Of a stretch of 64,000 bases of DNA, positions 34,765-42,363 are shown one piece after another. This stretch comes from an uncultured Clostridia bacterium (GTDB lineage Bacteria > Bacillota > Clostridia > Christensenellales > QALW01), in contig CAKSKV010000001.1 of NCBI GenBank assembly GCA_934465535.1, positions 1 to 64,000 of the forward strand. The letters are read 5' to 3'. A model generated the notes under the pieces. It saw only the letters and a program-made list of their open reading frames with translations, was not told where the DNA came from and made no database searches. Positions within the stretch are counted from its first letter, which is position 1, and each line of letters starts with the position of its first letter. The position numbers were made by a program, and so were the translations under genes.

Positions 34765-34778
34765 TTAGCGAACGCTAA
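34765..34778. promoter_or_regulatory. Feo operator 1 (TTAGC-N4-GCTAA)
   Basis: TTAGCGAACGCTAA, with arms TTAGC and GCTAA. It sits at the start point of the feo promoter and resembles DtxR/IdeR-type iron boxes (TTAG...CTAA). Confidence 0.7.
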
Positions 34779-34798
34779 TCAATTCTTAAGGCATAGGG

Positions 34799-34812
34799 TT
34801 AGCTTTGGCTAA
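34799..34812. promoter_or_regulatory. Feo operator 2 (TTAGC-N4-GCTAA)
   Basis: TTAGCTTTGGCTAA has the same arms as operator 1, and the flanks also match (GGTTAGC...GCTAATCA). The centres are 34 bp apart, about three helical turns. Confidence 0.7.
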
Positions 34813-34874
34813 TCAAATTCCGGAACGACCGGGCGCCGAAGGAAAAAGGCGCACGGCGGGAAAGGGGAAAAGAT

Positions 34875-35087
34875 ATGATGCCGCTTTTATTGGCGCAGAC
34901 GGGGCAGGAAAACATCATAAAGAAGATCGGAGGCAATCCGGAGACGAAGAAGCATCTTGAAAACCTGGGCTTTGTAGTGGGCGGAACGGTGACGATAGTG
35001 AACTCTCTGGGGGGCAATCTGATAGTGAATGTCAAGGAGTCCAGAGTGGCGATAAGCCGGGAGATGGCCGGCAGGATCATGGTATGA
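34875..35087 (+). CDS. feoA: FeoA family protein (first copy)
   Basis: A 70-residue SH3-like FeoA protein (HLENLGFVVGGTVTIVNSLGGNLIVNVKESRVAISREMAGRIMV). FeoA proteins assist FeoB-mediated ferrous iron uptake at the cytoplasmic face. AAAGGGGAAAAG precedes the ATG. It is the first gene of feoA-feoA-feoB under two iron-box-like operators; duplicated feoA genes are common in Clostridia. Confidence 0.92.
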   Translation: MMPLLLAQTGQENIIKKIGGNPETKKHLENLGFVVGGTVTIVNSLGGNLIVNVKESRVAISREMAGRIMV

Positions 35088-35154
35088 CGGCGCAGGCCTT
35101 TATACATATATTATAAGTTCAATTCTGATTTCTTAGTTTAAGGAGGACGGTGGA

Positions 35155-35382
35155 ATGAACACTCTCAAGGAAGCGAAGATAGGTCAGACCGTAAAGGTGG
35201 TAAAGCTCCACGGCGAGGGTGCCGTAAAGAGACGCATCATGGATATGGGACTGACGAAGGGCACGCAGGTGTATGTGCGCAAGGTAGCGCCGCTGGGTGA
35301 TCCGATAGAGGTTACGGTGCGCGGATATGAGCTTTCGCTGCGCAAGGCCGACGCCGAAATGATCGAAGTGGAAAATGCTTGA
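35155..35382 (+). CDS. feoA: FeoA family protein (second copy)
   Basis: A 75-residue FeoA protein (AKIGQTVKVVKLHGEGAVKRRIMDMGLTKGTQVYVRKVAPLGDPIEVTVRGYELSLRKADAEMIEV), closer to the classical FeoA consensus than the first copy. AAGGAGG precedes the ATG. It lies between the first feoA and feoB on the same strand and should be co-transcribed. Confidence 0.95.
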   Translation: MNTLKEAKIGQTVKVVKLHGEGAVKRRIMDMGLTKGTQVYVRKVAPLGDPIEVTVRGYELSLRKADAEMIEVENA

Positions 35383-35420
35383 GGCAGGGGATAAGGACCC
35401 CGTATTTTTAAGATTTGCAG

Positions 35421-35434
35421 TTAGCGATAACTAA
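35421..35434. promoter_or_regulatory. Feo operator 3, before feoB
   Basis: TTAGCGATAACTAA keeps the outer TTAG...CTAA arms. It lies in the short gap between the second feoA and feoB, 18 bases before the feoB start, so binding could block transcription into feoB. The direct repeat TTGCAG flanks it on both sides. Confidence 0.55.
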
Positions 35435-35452
35435 TTGCAGAAGGAGAGGATT

Positions 35453-37960
35453 ATGGATCTGCGAATTGCCCTTGCGGGCAACCCAAACTGCGGTAAGACG
35501 ACGCTGTTCAACGCACTTACCGGCTCGAACCAGTTTGTAGGAAACTGGCCGGGCGTTACTGTGGAAAAGAAGGAAGGCAAGCTGAAGAAGCATGAGGGCG
35601 TTATTATAACCGACCTTCCGGGAATTTATTCCCTTTCGCCCTATACCCTTGAAGAGGTTGTGGCGCGCAACTATCTTATAGGTGAGCGTCCGGATGCGGT
35701 GCTTAACATTATTGACGGCACCAACCTTGAAAGAAACCTGTATCTCACAACGCAGCTTACAGAGCTTGGAATTCCGGTGGTTATAGCCATCAACATGATG
35801 GATATAGTGAAGAAAAACGGAGACAAGATCAACACGGCGGAGCTTTCAAGACAGCTGGGCTGCAAGATAGTGGAGATATCCGCGCTGAAGGGCACGGGTG
35901 TTATGGAGGCTGCCGAGGCGGCTATTGACGCTGCCAAAAACAGCAAGACGGTGCCCATGCACACCTTCTCCGGACCGGTGGAGCACGCGCTTGCGCATAT
36001 TGAGGAGGCGGCGGTGCATGACATGCCGCAGGAGCAGCAGCGCTGGTACGCCATAAAGATATTTGAGCGGGACGACAAGGTTATGAGCAGCCTCAAGCTG
36101 GATGCCTCCGTTATGGAGCACATCGAGAGCGACATAAAGGCTGTTGAAGCGGAGATGGACGACGATGCGGAATCCATCATAACAAATGAAAGATATATTT
36201 ATATAGCTTCCATTATAAAGGCCTGCTACAAGAAAAAAGAGGCGGGCAAGCTGACCACTTCGGACAAGATCGACAAGGTGGTGACAAACCGCTGGCTGGG
36301 TCTGCCGATATTCGCGGTGGTAATGTTCCTGGTTTACTATATTGCAATGGTTACTGTGGGACAGTTTGCGACCGACTGGATGAATGACGGCGTATTCGGA
36401 GACGGCTGGCACCTGCTTGGCATAGGCTCCAAGGAATACGAGGAGAAATCCGATGAATACACGGCGGCGATGCAGGCCATACAGGCCTTTACAGGCGAGG
36501 AGATAGATGTTGAGGCCGATGACTTCGACGCGGAGGCGCTGCTTGAGAAGATCAAGGAGTTCAAGCCGGAAGCGGACGCCGCTACCATCGAGGTGGTGGA
36601 CGAGGAGAACCTTTCCACAAGTGAGCTGACGGCGTACTACTCCGCGATACCGGAGGGCGCCAAAGAGGATGAAACGGTGGGCATGACCTATGTGGATGCC
36701 GTGAAATACTTTGAAGAGCGTGAAGACGGCTTTGAGGCTCCGGACCCCGCGGCAAGCGGAGTATGGGTGCCCGGTCTGCCGGTGCTGATAGGCAACGGAC
36801 TGGAGGCAGCGGGCGCATGGCCGTGGCTGCAGGGACTTATCAATGACGGTATAGTTGCCGGTGTCGGCGCGGTTCTGGGCTTTGTGCCGCAGATGCTGGT
36901 GCTGTTCTTACTGCTTGCCTTCCTTGAGGGCTGCGGCTACATGGCGCGTATTGCCTTCGTGCTGGACCGTGTGTTCCGCAAGTTCGGTCTTTCCGGTAAA
37001 TCCTTCATACCTATGCTTATAGGTACGGGCTGCGGCGTTCCCGGAATAATGGCTTCCCGTACGATTGAAAATGAGCGCGACCGCAGAATGACCATTATGA
37101 CAACCACCTTCATTCCCTGCGGCGCAAAGGTTCCCTTTATTGCCATGATAGCGGGCGCTATCTTCGGAGGCTCTGCATGGATTGCGACCTCGGCATACTT
37201 TGTGGGTATGGCTGCGATTATCGTATCCGGTATTATGCTTAAGAAGACCAAGATGTTTGCCGGCGATCCCGCTCCGTTTGTTATGGAGCTGCCGGCTTAC
37301 CACTGGCCGACCGTTGGCAATGTTCTGCGTTCCATGTGGGAGCGCGGCTGGTCCTTTATCAAGAAGGCCGGCACCGTGATTCTGCTTTCCACCATATTCG
37401 TATGGTTTACCACCTACTTCGGCTTCACCGCAGACGGGTTCAGGATGCTGGCTGAGGATGAGATAGACAGCTCCATTCTGGCAGCTATCGGACGCGCGGT
37501 TGCTTGGATATTCGCGCCTCTGGGCTGGGGCAACTGGCAGGCTGCCGTGGCTTCCATTACCGGACTTGTGGCCAAGGAGAACATCGTTGGAACCATGGGC
37601 ATCCTTTACGGCGGCGGCGGAGCAAATGTTTATGCGGCTCTGGCTGAGGCCTTCACCCCCATTGCGGGCTACTCCTTCCTGGTGTTCAACCTGCTGTGCG
37701 CACCGTGCTTTGCGGCAATGGGCGCCATCAAGCGTGAGATGAACAGCGCGAAGTGGACATGGTTTGCAATAGGCTATCAGTGCCTGTTTGCCTATGCGAT
37801 AGCGCTTATGGTATACCAGTTCGGCGGAATGTTCACGGGCAACATAAATGTAATAGGACTGATATTTGCCTTTGCGATACTTGCCTTTATGATTTACATG
37901 CTGGTGCGTCCTTACAAGGAGGCCACAAAGCTTGAGGCCAAGGTTAAAGTGAATAAGTGA
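35453..37960 (+). CDS. feoB: Ferrous iron transport protein B
   Basis: An 835-residue inner-membrane Fe2+ transporter with an N-terminal G-protein domain: G1 GNPNCGKT (residues 9-16), DLPG and NMMD. The membrane part contains two Gate motifs (GYMARIAFVLDR, and the later NIVGTMGILYGGG region) and IPCGAKVPFIA. Between the first helix and the first Gate lies an acidic insertion of about 110 residues (about 327-438), making it longer than the usual 650-780. AAGGAGAGG precedes the ATG. A third operator-like site lies just upstream. Confidence 0.96.
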   Translation: MDLRIALAGNPNCGKTTLFNALTGSNQFVGNWPGVTVEKKEGKLKKHEGVIITDLPGIYSLSPYTLEEVVARNYLIGERPDAVLNIIDGTNLERNLYLTTQLTELGIPVVIAINMMDIVKKNGDKINTAELSRQLGCKIVEISALKGTGVMEAAEAAIDAAKNSKTVPMHTFSGPVEHALAHIEEAAVHDMPQEQQRWYAIKIFERDDKVMSSLKLDASVMEHIESDIKAVEAEMDDDAESIITNERYIYIASIIKACYKKKEAGKLTTSDKIDKVVTNRWLGLPIFAVVMFLVYYIAMVTVGQFATDWMNDGVFGDGWHLLGIGSKEYEEKSDEYTAAMQAIQAFTGEEIDVEADDFDAEALLEKIKEFKPEADAATIEVVDEENLSTSELTAYYSAIPEGAKEDETVGMTYVDAVKYFEEREDGFEAPDPAASGVWVPGLPVLIGNGLEAAGAWPWLQGLINDGIVAGVGAVLGFVPQMLVLFLLLAFLEGCGYMARIAFVLDRVFRKFGLSGKSFIPMLIGTGCGVPGIMASRTIENERDRRMTIMTTTFIPCGAKVPFIAMIAGAIFGGSAWIATSAYFVGMAAIIVSGIMLKKTKMFAGDPAPFVMELPAYHWPTVGNVLRSMWERGWSFIKKAGTVILLSTIFVWFTTYFGFTADGFRMLAEDEIDSSILAAIGRAVAWIFAPLGWGNWQAAVASITGLVAKENIVGTMGILYGGGGANVYAALAEAFTPIAGYSFLVFNLLCAPCFAAMGAIKREMNSAKWTWFAIGYQCLFAYAIALMVYQFGGMFTGNINVIGLIFAFAILAFMIYMLVRPYKEATKLEAKVKVNK

Positions 37961-37999
37961 GCATATAAACAGATAAATAAAAACGCGCCCGGCTTACGC

Positions 38000-38025
38000 T
38001 CCCTGCGGCGGTAAAGCCGCAGGGA
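38000..38025 (+). terminator. Hairpin after feoB without a T tract
   Basis: TCCCTGCGGC-GGTAAA-GCCGCAGGGA is a perfect 10-bp stem. No T run follows, so it may be an RNA-stabilising or processing hairpin rather than a true terminator. Confidence 0.55.
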
Positions 38026-38065
38026 ACGGGCGGGATGCGGAGAATACGGGAAGGGAGAGAGGTTT

Positions 38066-38296
38066 ATGTTTCAATGGATAGCGGATAACATCTGGGCGTT
38101 ATTTGTAATACTGGTGCTGGCGGGCATAATAGCGGCTGCTGTTTATACCGTGGTACGGGACAAAAGGAAGGGCAAATCCTCCTGCGGCTGCAATTGTGCG
38201 CACTGTGCGATGGCCGGCTCCTGTCACAACGCTGCAAAGGCGCAAAGCAGCGAGCAAGACCGATCTGCTTCCCACGATACAAACAACAAAGAATAA
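38066..38296 (+). CDS. FeoB-associated Cys-rich membrane protein
   Basis: A 76-residue protein with one N-terminal membrane helix (residues about 7-30), a basic stretch (RDKRKGK) and a Cys/His cluster SSCGCNCAHCAMAGSCH, matching the FeoB-associated Cys-rich membrane protein family. It may bind iron at the membrane and help FeoB. GGGAGAGAGG precedes the ATG. It follows feoB and precedes the regulator gene. Confidence 0.9.
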   Translation: MFQWIADNIWALFVILVLAGIIAAAVYTVVRDKRKGKSSCGCNCAHCAMAGSCHNAAKAQSSEQDRSASHDTNNKE

Positions 38297-38312
38297 TAAA
38301 ACGGTTCTGTTT

Positions 38313-38352
38313 AAGAAACGGGGAACGGCGGATCCGCTCCCCGTTTCTTTTA
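38313..38352 (+). terminator. Terminator after the Cys-rich protein gene
   Basis: AAGAAACGGGGA and TCCCCGTTTCTT form a 12-bp stem with an inner GCGGATCCGC self-complementary loop, followed by TTTTAT. Confidence 0.85.
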
Positions 38353-38373
38353 TAAAGCATAAAGGAGTAAGCA

Positions 38374-38751
38374 ATGGATAACGGAAAAAGGCTGACGGCG
38401 ACCCACATAAAGTATCTGTTTGCGGTTATGGAGCTGGACAGTGCGGGCAAGGGCGCGCGCTGCGTGGATGTTGCGGCGGCGCTTAAGATAAGCAAGCCCA
38501 GTGTGCATAATATGATGGACGCCTTTTCGGAGATGGGGCTTATACGCCGCGATGCCTTTTCCGCCGCATATTTGACTCCGGAGGGCAGAGAAACGGCGAT
38601 GCGGTACAGGCGGTATTACGACAAGCTGGAGAAGATGATGAGGGCGTGTTTCCCGGGTCAGGAGGACTTAAGCCCGGTGCTGCTGGGGATGCTTGCGGAG
38701 CTGAGCACGGAAAGCCTTGAGAGCTTCCGCCCGGAGGCGTGCATGGCTTAG
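38374..38751 (+). CDS. DtxR/MntR-like metal-responsive regulator
   Basis: A 125-residue protein. The winged helix (about residues 9-65: THIKYLFAVMEL...CVDVAAALKISKPSVHNMMDAFSEMGLIRRDAFSAAYLTPEGRETA) matches the N-terminal domain of DtxR/MntR repressors. The dimerisation part is short and no SH3 domain follows. AAAGGAG precedes the ATG. Its place behind feoAAB and the DtxR-type palindromes at the feo promoter make it the likely iron-dependent repressor of the operon; this pairing is inferred. Confidence 0.82.
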   Translation: MDNGKRLTATHIKYLFAVMELDSAGKGARCVDVAAALKISKPSVHNMMDAFSEMGLIRRDAFSAAYLTPEGRETAMRYRRYYDKLEKMMRACFPGQEDLSPVLLGMLAELSTESLESFRPEACMA

Positions 38752-38955
38752 GCGGACGGGATATATACGGAAATGCGAAGGAAAACGCCCCGGTAAGCGC
38801 AAAAAGATGTGCAGATGCCGCAGGAAGGTGATATAATAAGCTGCGGCTGAATAATGAGTGCAAAAAGCGCGCATAATTACTGCGGCCCTTGAATACCGTG
38901 ACGGAGCGGCGGGGGCGAAGCCGTAAAGCTTGAAAGGGAAAGCGAGGAAAAGAAT

Positions 38956-39219
38956 ATGGTTAAAACTGTGCTTAAAATAGAAGGAATGGCCTGCGGAATG
39001 TGCGAGGCGCATATGAACGAAGCGGTGCGCAACGCTTTTAAGGTGAAGAAGGTATCCTCCTCCTGTGCAAAGGGAGAAACCGAGATAATATCGGAGGAGG
39101 AGTTGGACAGGGACGAGCTTGCCAAGGTGGTAGCGCAGACGGGCTATGAGCTTAAGGGCATAGAAAGCGGCCCCTTTGAAATGAAGAAGGGTCTGTTCGG
39201 CTTTATAAAGAAGAAATAA
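38956..39219 (+). CDS. Heavy-metal-associated (HMA) domain protein
   Basis: An 87-residue cytoplasmic protein with KIEGMACGMCEAHMNEAVRN; Cys13 and Cys16 of GMACGMC form the CxxC metal site of HMA/copper-chaperone domains. A charged C-terminus (MKKGLFGFIKKK) follows. It may shuttle Cu+ or another soft metal. No P-type ATPase is next to it. A GAGG site precedes the ATG, and TATAAT near 38832 may be its promoter -10. Confidence 0.85.
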   Translation: MVKTVLKIEGMACGMCEAHMNEAVRNAFKVKKVSSSCAKGETEIISEEELDRDELAKVVAQTGYELKGIESGPFEMKKGLFGFIKKK

Positions 39220-39357
39220 AATTGCTTTTATGAAAAAAGGGGCGCGGCGCGGCCGGTGAAAAGGTGCGCGCGGCGATGCCCGGGGCGGTCGGGAGGATGA
39301 TCCCGGCCGTTTTGCATAAAACTGCGGCAAAGAGAAAGCAAAAGTTGAAATTATTGC

Positions 39358-39386
39358 TTGCATTTTGGCGGGCAATATGTTAGAAT
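39358..39386 (+). promoter_or_regulatory. Promoter of rpsF-ssb-rpsR
   Basis: TTGCAT (39358-39363), 17-bp spacer, TAGAAT (39381-39386). Confidence 0.7.
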
Positions 39387-39389
39387 AAT

Positions 39390-39445
39390 CTGCCGATATT
39401 CCTTGCCCCTGCTTTTATGCAGGAGCCACAGACCATAAGGAGGTG
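39390..39445 (+). promoter_or_regulatory. Possible S6:S18-binding leader of rpsF
   Basis: The short 5' leader contains a CCTGC-TTTTAT-GCAGG hairpin enclosed by CCTT/AAGG pairing and a CCG nearby. This resembles in outline the ribosomal S6:S18 autoregulatory leader found ahead of rpsF in many bacteria. A covariance search would be needed to settle it. Confidence 0.35.
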
Positions 39446-39451
39446 AAATAA

Positions 39452-39739
39452 ATGTTCAAGTATGAAGCCATGTATATCATTAAGCCCACCGTGGAGGCTG
39501 AGGCGAGAACCGCTCTTATAGAGAAGTTTTCCCAGGTTATCACGGGCAACGGCGGTCAGGTTGAGTCCGTTGAGGAGCTGGGTATGAAGAAGCTGGCCTA
39601 CGAGATCAACTACATTGCCGAGGGCTATTATGTATTGGTCAATTTCGAGGCTGAAGCCGCTCTTCCCGCAGAGCTGGAAAGAAATTTCCGCATCAACGAG
39701 AATGTAATGCGCTATATCGTAATCAAGAAGGAAGCATAA
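39452..39739 (+). CDS. rpsF: 30S ribosomal protein S6
   Basis: A 95-residue S6 protein (KYEAMYIIKPTVEAEARTALIEKFSQVI...KKLAYEINYIAEGYYVLVNFEA...NVMRYIVIKKE) that binds 16S rRNA as a heterodimer with S18. AAGGAGGTG is a perfect ribosome site. First gene of the conserved rpsF-ssb-rpsR operon. Confidence 0.98.
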   Translation: MFKYEAMYIIKPTVEAEARTALIEKFSQVITGNGGQVESVEELGMKKLAYEINYIAEGYYVLVNFEAEAALPAELERNFRINENVMRYIVIKKEA

Positions 39740-39758
39740 GCGAAAGGAAGTAGACGCG

Positions 39759-40208
39759 ATGAACAGGGTTATTTTAGTAGGTAATCTTACAAAAGATCCG
39801 GAGCTTAGAGCTACGGCCAGCGGTATATCGGTATGCACCTTTACCGTAGCGGTAAACAGGCGCGTAAGCCGCGACGCTCAGGCACAGGGAGCAAGAGACG
39901 CGGATTTCTTCAATATCGTTGTTTGGCGCAATCAGGCTGACAACTGCGCAAAGTATCTTGCCAAGGGCAGGAAGGTGGGCATAGTGGGTTCTCTGCAGAA
40001 CCGCAGCTATGACGCGCAGGACGGCACAAAGCGCTACATCACCGAGGTGGTGGCGGACGAGGTGGAGTTCCTTTCTTCTGCGTCGGGAGAGACCCGTTCA
40101 AACGCAATGCCTCCGGAGGCTCATCCGGCGCACAGCTTTGACGCTCCGGCGTCGGGCGGCTATACCGAGGGCGTTCAGCCCGTGGACAGCGATGAGCTCC
40201 CATTTTAA
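39759..40208 (+). CDS. ssb: Single-stranded DNA-binding protein
   Basis: A 149-residue SSB with an N-terminal OB fold (MNRVILVGNLTKDPELRATASGISVCTFTVAVNR...YLAKGRKVGIVGSLQNRSY) and an acidic C-terminal tip DSDELPF that recruits replication and repair proteins. It protects single-stranded DNA during replication. Located between rpsF and rpsR, as in most Firmicutes. Confidence 0.98.
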   Translation: MNRVILVGNLTKDPELRATASGISVCTFTVAVNRRVSRDAQAQGARDADFFNIVVWRNQADNCAKYLAKGRKVGIVGSLQNRSYDAQDGTKRYITEVVADEVEFLSSASGETRSNAMPPEAHPAHSFDAPASGGYTEGVQPVDSDELPF

Positions 40209-40231
40209 TCTGAACTAAGGAGGATAATGAT

Positions 40232-40483
40232 ATGTCTGAGAAGGAATATACCAGAAAGCCCAGAACCGGCCGCAAGCCCCGCAGAAAGGTTTGCCAGTTC
40301 TGTGCCGATAAGGTTGAGAGCATAGACTACAAGGACGCTGCAAAGCTTCGCCGCTTTGTATCCGAGCGCGGCAAGATTATGCCCCGCCGTATGACCGGCA
40401 CCTGCGCCAAGCATCAGAGAGAGCTGGCCACTGCCATCAAGCGTGCAAGAGTTATGGCTCTTCTTCCCTACAGCGCTGACTGA
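40232..40483 (+). CDS. rpsR: 30S ribosomal protein S18
   Basis: An 83-residue S18 with [60 protein letters not shown]. Four cysteines/His (CxxC...CxxH) are kept, so it is the zinc-binding form. Last gene of the operon, followed by a strong terminator. Confidence 0.98.
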   Translation: MSEKEYTRKPRTGRKPRRKVCQFCADKVESIDYKDAAKLRRFVSERGKIMPRRMTGTCAKHQRELATAIKRARVMALLPYSAD

Positions 40484-40509
40484 TAAGGCGCTGCTTGAAG
40501 CAATAAAGC

Positions 40510-40538
40510 AAAACCGTCCCCGCAGGGACGGTTTTTTA
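40510..40538. terminator. Terminator after rpsR
   Basis: AAAACCGTCCC-CGCA-GGGACGGTTTT, a perfect stem with a T run on the right. The A-rich left side may also serve the converging minus-strand gene. Confidence 0.92.
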
Positions 40539-40577
40539 TATTCCGCAGGGCTTAAAGGAGGCAAAATGCGCCATTGT

Positions 40578-41312
40578 CTACGGCGTGCCGCGCTGCGCGG
40601 CGGCATCGGCCTTGAAGCGGGCGGCGGCCTCTACAAAGGAATCAAGCAGCAGGCGGCTGAAGGGGTCTTTTTCAAAGAGAAATTCCGGATGCCACTGCAC
40701 CGCCTGTATGAAGCGCCGGTGCGGCATATATACGGCTTCGGTGAGGCCGTCCGGCGATATTGCCATGGGAGAAAGCTGTCGGGAAAGGCGGCGTATGCCC
40801 TGATGGTGGCAGCTGTTTACCTGAAAAACGGACTGCCCGGTGAGCCGGGCAAGAGGGGAGCCGGGGACGAGGCTTACGCTGTGGGCGGCGCGGTCATAGG
40901 GCGGAAGCATTTTGTGCGCCGTTCCCGGAAGCTCGGTTGGGAGATCCTGCCATAGAGTGCCCCCGAGAAAGACATTCATAAGCTGAAGGCCGCGGCATAT
41001 GCCCAGAAGAGGCTTATCCTGCGCCAGAGCAAGCTCAAGCAGCAGGCTGTCCTGAGCGTCGCGCCGGGGGCAGGTTTCCGTGCCGGGGCGCGGCTGCTGC
41101 CCGTAGAGAAGCGGCGAGACATCCTGTCCGCCGGTGAGCAGTATTGCATCGCACATGGAAAAAAGGCGGTTTACGAGCCGTTTATCGCTTGTCAGGGGCA
41201 GAATGACGGGCAGACCTCCGCAGGCGGTTATGCCGTCTGCATAGCCGGGGAGCATCCAGAGGCTGGAGAGCTTTTCATCCCAAAGAGGGGTGATTCCTAT
41301 AACGGGAAGCAT
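40578..41312 (-). CDS. Gamma-glutamyl-gamma-aminobutyrate hydrolase family protein
   Basis: A 244-residue class-I glutamine-amidotransferase-like hydrolase (peptidase C26/PuuD-type). LLTGGQDVSPLLYG, the nucleophile elbow GICRGLQLMNVFLGGTLWQDLP (Cys nucleophile) and QWHPEFLF (catalytic His) are conserved. Such enzymes cleave gamma-glutamyl amides, in putrescine use or related pathways. AAAGGAG precedes the ATG. An unusual terminator-like hairpin lies between its likely promoter and the gene. Confidence 0.9.
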   Translation of the reverse strand: MLPVIGITPLWDEKLSSLWMLPGYADGITACGGLPVILPLTSDKRLVNRLFSMCDAILLTGGQDVSPLLYGQQPRPGTETCPRRDAQDSLLLELALAQDKPLLGICRGLQLMNVFLGGTLWQDLPTELPGTAHKMLPPYDRAAHSVSLVPGSPLARLTGQSVFQVNSCHHQGIRRLSRQLSPMAISPDGLTEAVYMPHRRFIQAVQWHPEFLFEKDPFSRLLLDSFVEAAARFKADAAAQRGTP

Positions 41313-41324
41313 ATAAAAAATCTC

Positions 41325-41350
41325 CTTTCGGATAAAACTTTCGGATAAAA
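41325..41350. repeat. Two 13-bp direct repeats at the C26-hydrolase ribosome site
   Basis: CTTTCGGATAAAA occurs twice in tandem; the copy nearer the gene provides part of the Shine-Dalgarno sequence on the minus strand. Confidence 0.8.
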
Positions 41351-41366
41351 TAAACAGGATATAAAT

Positions 41367-41398
41367 AAAAAAAGCGGCGCCTTTACAAGAAAGCGCCG
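41367..41398 (-). terminator. Terminator-like hairpin between promoter and C26-hydrolase gene
   Basis: On the minus strand CGGCGCTTT and AAAGGCGCCG pair (one bulge) and are followed by seven T. It lies only a few bases after the predicted start point and 55 bases before the gene, so it could be an attenuator. Confidence 0.6.
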
Positions 41399-41411
41399 TT
41401 GCTTATATATT

Positions 41412-41440
41412 ATAATACTGCTGCGTACGGGTTTTGTCCA
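41412..41440 (-). promoter_or_regulatory. Likely promoter of the C26-hydrolase gene
   Basis: On the minus strand TGGACA (41435-41440), 17 bp, TATTAT (41412-41417). Confidence 0.55.
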
Positions 41441-41479
41441 GCAAAAATGCGGTTTATAATTAAAATAAAATCAAAGGGG

Positions 41480-41508
41480 TTGACCTGCGGGGGCGGATAT
41501 TATAGAAT
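41480..41508 (+). promoter_or_regulatory. Promoter of ung
   Basis: TTGACC (41480-41485), 17-bp spacer, TAGAAT (41503-41508), about 50 bases before the start codon. Confidence 0.65.
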
Positions 41509-41559
41509 AAATATAAAATATTGCAGTGTGCGAAAAAATGCGCGCCAAAAGGAGAAGGC

Positions 41560-42228
41560 ATGGTACATATAGGCAATGACTGGGATGAGCTTATAGGGCA
41601 GGAGTTTTCCAAGGAGTATTATCTGAAGCTGAGGGAGTTTCTGAAGCAGGAATATTCGCATTACAGGGTGTATCCCGATATGTATGATATATTCAATGCG
41701 CTGAAATACACCTCCTTTGCGGATACGCGCGCGGTTATAATAGGGCAGGATCCCTATCACGGACCGGGTCAGGCGCACGGGCTTTGCTTTTCCGTAAAGC
41801 GCGGGGTGACACCGCCGCCCTCCCTTGTGAACATATTCAAAGAGCTGCATGACGATTTGGGATTGCCCGTGCCTTCAAGCGGAGAGCTGACGCCGTGGGC
41901 GCGGCAGGGGGTGCTGCTGCTGAACACTGTGCTGACCGTGCGTCAGGGGCAGCCGGCCTCGCACAAGGGGATGGGCTGGGAGATTTTTACCGATGCGGTG
42001 ATAAGCAAGCTGAATGAAAAGCAGACACCGGTGGTGTTTCTGCTGTGGGGGGCGCACGCCCGCAAAAAGGCCGAGATAATCGACAATCCCATTCATTATA
42101 AGCTGGTTTGCGCGCATCCTTCGCCCCTTTCGGCTTACAACGGCTTTTTCGGATGCCGCCATTTTTCCAAAACAAACGAGCTTTTGAGGGCTTCGGGGCA
42201 AAAGGAAATATCGTGGGAGCTGGAATAA
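41560..42228 (+). CDS. ung: Uracil-DNA glycosylase
   Basis: A 222-residue family-1 UDG that removes uracil from DNA. The water-activating motif GQDPYHGPGQAHGL (Asp64, Tyr66) and the minor-groove loop HPSPLSAYNGFFG (His186) are intact. The length is normal. AAAAGGAGAAGG precedes the ATG; the longer frame from 41521 is not needed. Confidence 0.97.
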   Translation: MVHIGNDWDELIGQEFSKEYYLKLREFLKQEYSHYRVYPDMYDIFNALKYTSFADTRAVIIGQDPYHGPGQAHGLCFSVKRGVTPPPSLVNIFKELHDDLGLPVPSSGELTPWARQGVLLLNTVLTVRQGQPASHKGMGWEIFTDAVISKLNEKQTPVVFLLWGAHARKKAEIIDNPIHYKLVCAHPSPLSAYNGFFGCRHFSKTNELLRASGQKEISWELE

Positions 42229-42310
42229 AAGCAGCGAAAAGCGCATAAAAGGCGTATAAAAGCGGTTTTGCGGGGCGCTTAAAAGAACCGTCGGCGGGTT
42301 CGCAGGAAAA

Positions 42311-42338
42311 AATAAACAGGGCTCCCTGTGCGGGAGCC
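42311..42338 (-). terminator. Terminator of the small Cys/Asn-rich gene
   Basis: On the minus strand GGCTCCC-GCACA-GGGAGCC is followed by CTGTTTATTTTTT. Confidence 0.8.
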
Positions 42339-42363
42339 GATGTTTAAGGGCGTTTTGCGCCGC

